Of a stretch of 8,352 bases of DNA, positions 6,930 through 8,352 are shown in pieces. The notes under the pieces are model-generated. The model did no database searches. It was not told the origin of the DNA and saw nothing but the letters and a program-made list of their open reading frames with translations. The DNA comes from Candidatus Zhuqueibacterota bacterium (GTDB lineage Bacteria > Zhuqueibacterota > Zhuqueibacteria > Oceanimicrobiales > Oceanimicrobiaceae), in NCBI GenBank assembly GCA_011775825.1, contig JAABYK010000264.1, forward strand, positions 38,990 through 47,341, read 5' to 3'. Position 1 is the stretch's first letter. The number at the start of each line of letters is the position of its first letter. A program made the position numbers and the translations under genes.

Positions 6930-6934
6930 GAGGG
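6930..6934 (+). promoter_or_regulatory. ribosome binding site for smc
   Basis: GAGGG is 7 bases before the GTG at 6942. An in-frame TAA (6939-6941) directly precedes the GTG, so no earlier start is possible. The site and the stop together fix GTG as the start. Confidence 0.7.
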
Positions 6935-6941
6935 CTGGTAA

Positions 6942-8352
6942 GTGTATTTAGAAGGTTTGGCGATTCACGGATTTAAGTCGTTTGGCAAAAAGACCAAGTT
7001 CAAATTCACCGACGGCATGACGGCAATCGTGGGGCCCAATGGCTGCGGAAAAAGCAACATTGTTGATGCCATCCGGTGGGTGCTTGGCGAACAAAAGGCC
7101 GGCATCATTCGAAGTGACCGCATGGAGAATGTTATTTTCAACGGCTCCAAATCCATAAAGCCTTTGGGAATGGCGGAAGTTTCTCTGGTAATTCAAAATA
7201 CCAAGAATGTTCTGCCAATTGAGTATTCGGAAGTCGTCATTACTCGCCGTCTGTTTCGATCTTTGGAAAGCCAGTATCTCTTAAATCATTCTCCCTGCCG
7301 ACTGAAGGATATTCAAAACTTGTTCATGGATACGGGAATGGGACCGGATGCCTACTCTATTATCGAACTCAGTATGGTAGAGTCGATTCTAAATGGCAAA
7401 GCGGATGACCGTCGTCGGATTTTTGAAGAGGCAGCGGGAGTAACAAAGTACAAGATGCGTCGCAGAGCCGCGTTTCGGAAGTTGGAGGCCACCGCCGCAG
7501 ATATTCTGCGTTTGGATGATATCATCAGTGAAGTATGGAAGAACGTGTCCTCGCTTCAACGTCAAGTAAGAAAAGCTCGACGTTATCAAGAACTGAAAGA
7601 AATTCTCAAAGAGAAGGAAATTAAGCTCGCCACGCAGGTATTTTCGAAAATCAAATTCGAACTCGAACCGCTCATCAAAAACTTGCAGGTAACGCAGAAC
7701 AGACGCGCGGAACTGACGGCAAAATACGATGAAAAGGAAGCCCAAATTGAAAAAGCCAGACTGAAATTGTTGGAAATCGAACGAAGTCTGAGCACCAAGC
7801 AAAAAGAATTGAATGAACTGTCCTCGAAGATTCATCGAAAAGAGGAAGAGATTCTGGTTGACCGCGAGCGTCGAAAAGCCCTTGAAGAGACAAAAACAAG
7901 GTTGTTGCGAGATAAGGAGGAGATTAATTCTCGAATCGAAAAAACCAAAGAACAAATCATCCACTTCCAGGAAAGCCTGCAGCAGCTATTCGAGAAAATC
8001 CAACTGGCTGAGGATGATTTCCATGAGAAGAATGCCAGTCTCAAAGCGCTCGAAAACAAGGTTTATGACAAACGAGAAAAGCTCAAGGGTATCGAGAACG
8101 AACGATTGCAAGCAGCCGAGGGAATTACCAACAGCAAACAGGAAGAGGAGCGAATCAAAACTCAGCTCGAGAATATCGAAGAGCGAATCGGCGCTATTAC
8201 CCGAGAGTTTGAAGAGAACGAGTTGTTGGAGAAAATTCGTCAGGACAAAATTAAAAAGATCATAGAAGAGAAATCGGCTGCTGAGTCTGAGTTGAAAAAT
8301 TTGGGCCGGCGGCATGAAATCATCCAAAAAAATATTCGAAAACTTGGGGAAG
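6942..8352 (+). CDS. smc: chromosome segregation/condensin protein SMC, N-terminal 470 residues (3' end cut by window)
   Basis: SMC is the ATPase of the bacterial condensin, working with ScpA and ScpB to organise and segregate the chromosome. It starts at GTG with the family's usual opening (Y-L-E-G-L-A-I-H-G-F-K-S-F, 2-14). The Walker A motif is G-P-N-G-C-G-K-S (31-38), followed by N-I-V-D-A-I-R-W-V-L-G-E-Q (39-51). Further matches are M-E-N-V-I-F-N-G-S (61-69), the Q-loop region (138-150) and R-R-I-F-E-E-A-A-G-V-T-K-Y-K (158-171). From about residue 175 to the window end the sequence is rich in K, E, L and R with heptad character: the first antiparallel coiled-coil arm. The hinge, second arm, signature motif and Walker B lie beyond the window; full SMCs are about 1,150-1,200 residues. 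The Q-loop reads I-I-E-L, with Leu143 where many SMCs have Gln, a variant I recall from FCB-group bacteria. It is divergent from the operon on its left and has its own promoter. Confidence 0.97.
   Translation, partial: MYLEGLAIHGFKSFGKKTKFKFTDGMTAIVGPNGCGKSNIVDAIRWVLGEQKAGIIRSDRMENVIFNGSKSIKPLGMAEVSLVIQNTKNVLPIEYSEVVITRRLFRSLESQYLLNHSPCRLKDIQNLFMDTGMGPDAYSIIELSMVESILNGKADDRRRIFEEAAGVTKYKMRRRAAFRKLEATAADILRLDDIISEVWKNVSSLQRQVRKARRYQELKEILKEKEIKLATQVFSKIKFELEPLIKNLQVTQNRRAELTAKYDEKEAQIEKARLKLLEIERSLSTKQKELNELSSKIHRKEEEILVDRERRKALEETKTRLLRDKEEINSRIEKTKEQIIHFQESLQQLFEKIQLAEDDFHEKNASLKALENKVYDKREKLKGIENERLQAAEGITNSKQEEERIKTQLENIEERIGAITREFEENELLEKIRQDKIKKIIEEKSAAESELKNLGRRHEIIQKNIRKLGE

Larger units (their letters stand above)
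6681..6941. other. 261-base divergent intergenic region between the DUF4350-SDR operon and smc
   Basis: The region holds two back-to-back promoters whose -35 elements are about 50 bases apart, the inverted repeat at 6773-6794, and an AT-rich smc leader (about 6874-6941). I see no small ORF with a ribosome binding site and no RNA gene. Confidence 0.65.

Noticed and set aside
7389..7964. Minus-strand open frames, up to 191 codons, opposite smc
   Set aside because: The apparent hydrophobic, Phe- and Leu-rich protein is the complement of the Lys/Glu-rich coiled coil of SMC, a typical artefact.
7813..8265. Plus-strand open frame of 150 codons in another frame of smc
   Set aside because: It overlaps the SMC coiled coil out of frame. 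The Ser/Arg-rich translation is low complexity and a frame shadow.
1..8352. Defence system, mobile element, CRISPR array or tRNA
   Set aside because: I saw no transposase, integrase, nuclease or toxin-antitoxin genes, no repeat-spacer arrays, no terminal inverted repeats and no tRNA-like cloverleaf. All five genes look like chromosomal housekeeping or envelope genes of similar composition.

Overview
The window carries five protein-coding genes and no RNA genes, mobile elements or CRISPR arrays that I can see. It looks like chromosomal DNA from a moderate-GC Gram-negative-type bacterium. Three proteins have export signals, and the SMC protein has an N-terminal ATPase region of the kind I remember from the Bacteroidota/Chlorobiota/Calditrichota side of the tree (FCB group): its Q-loop reads Y-S-I-I-E-L instead of Y-S-I-I-G-Q. 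The promoters look like ordinary sigma70 -35/-10 pairs (TTGACT-17-TATATT, TTGACT-17-TACATT, TTTACT-17-TATACT) rather than the Bacteroidota -33/-7 type. A deep FCB lineage such as Calditrichota or candidate division KSB1 is therefore my best guess, but it is an inference.

Layout, left to right. (1) Positions 1-1939, minus strand: a NhaC-family Na+/H+ antiporter whose 3' end runs off the window. It has an unusual N-terminal secretion signal and an extracytoplasmic domain of about 115 residues. (2) Positions 1940-2269: a 330-base divergent intergenic region with a good promoter for the antiporter, a small inverted repeat, and phased TTAGA boxes in front of the next gene. (3) Positions 2270-4909, plus strand: an 879-residue secreted or membrane protein. 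A glycoside hydrolase family 2 fold, apparently lacking both catalytic glutamates, is fused to a C-terminal six-helix membrane domain. (4) Positions 4989-6680, minus strand: a two-gene operon. A TTG-started exported protein with a DUF4350/GATase-like fold lies upstream of a classical SDR oxidoreductase, with 6 bases between them. (5) Positions 6681-6941: a second divergent intergenic region with back-to-back promoters and an inverted repeat lying over one of them. (6) Position 6942 to the window end, plus strand: the first 470 codons of smc, with a GTG start.

The genes do not form one obvious pathway. Each transcription unit seems independent: antiporter, GH2-membrane protein, DUF4350-SDR pair and smc. 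The most unusual item is the GH2-like protein, which looks like a non-catalytic carbohydrate-binding or sensing domain facing the periplasm on a polytopic membrane anchor. I found no convincing novel multi-gene system.
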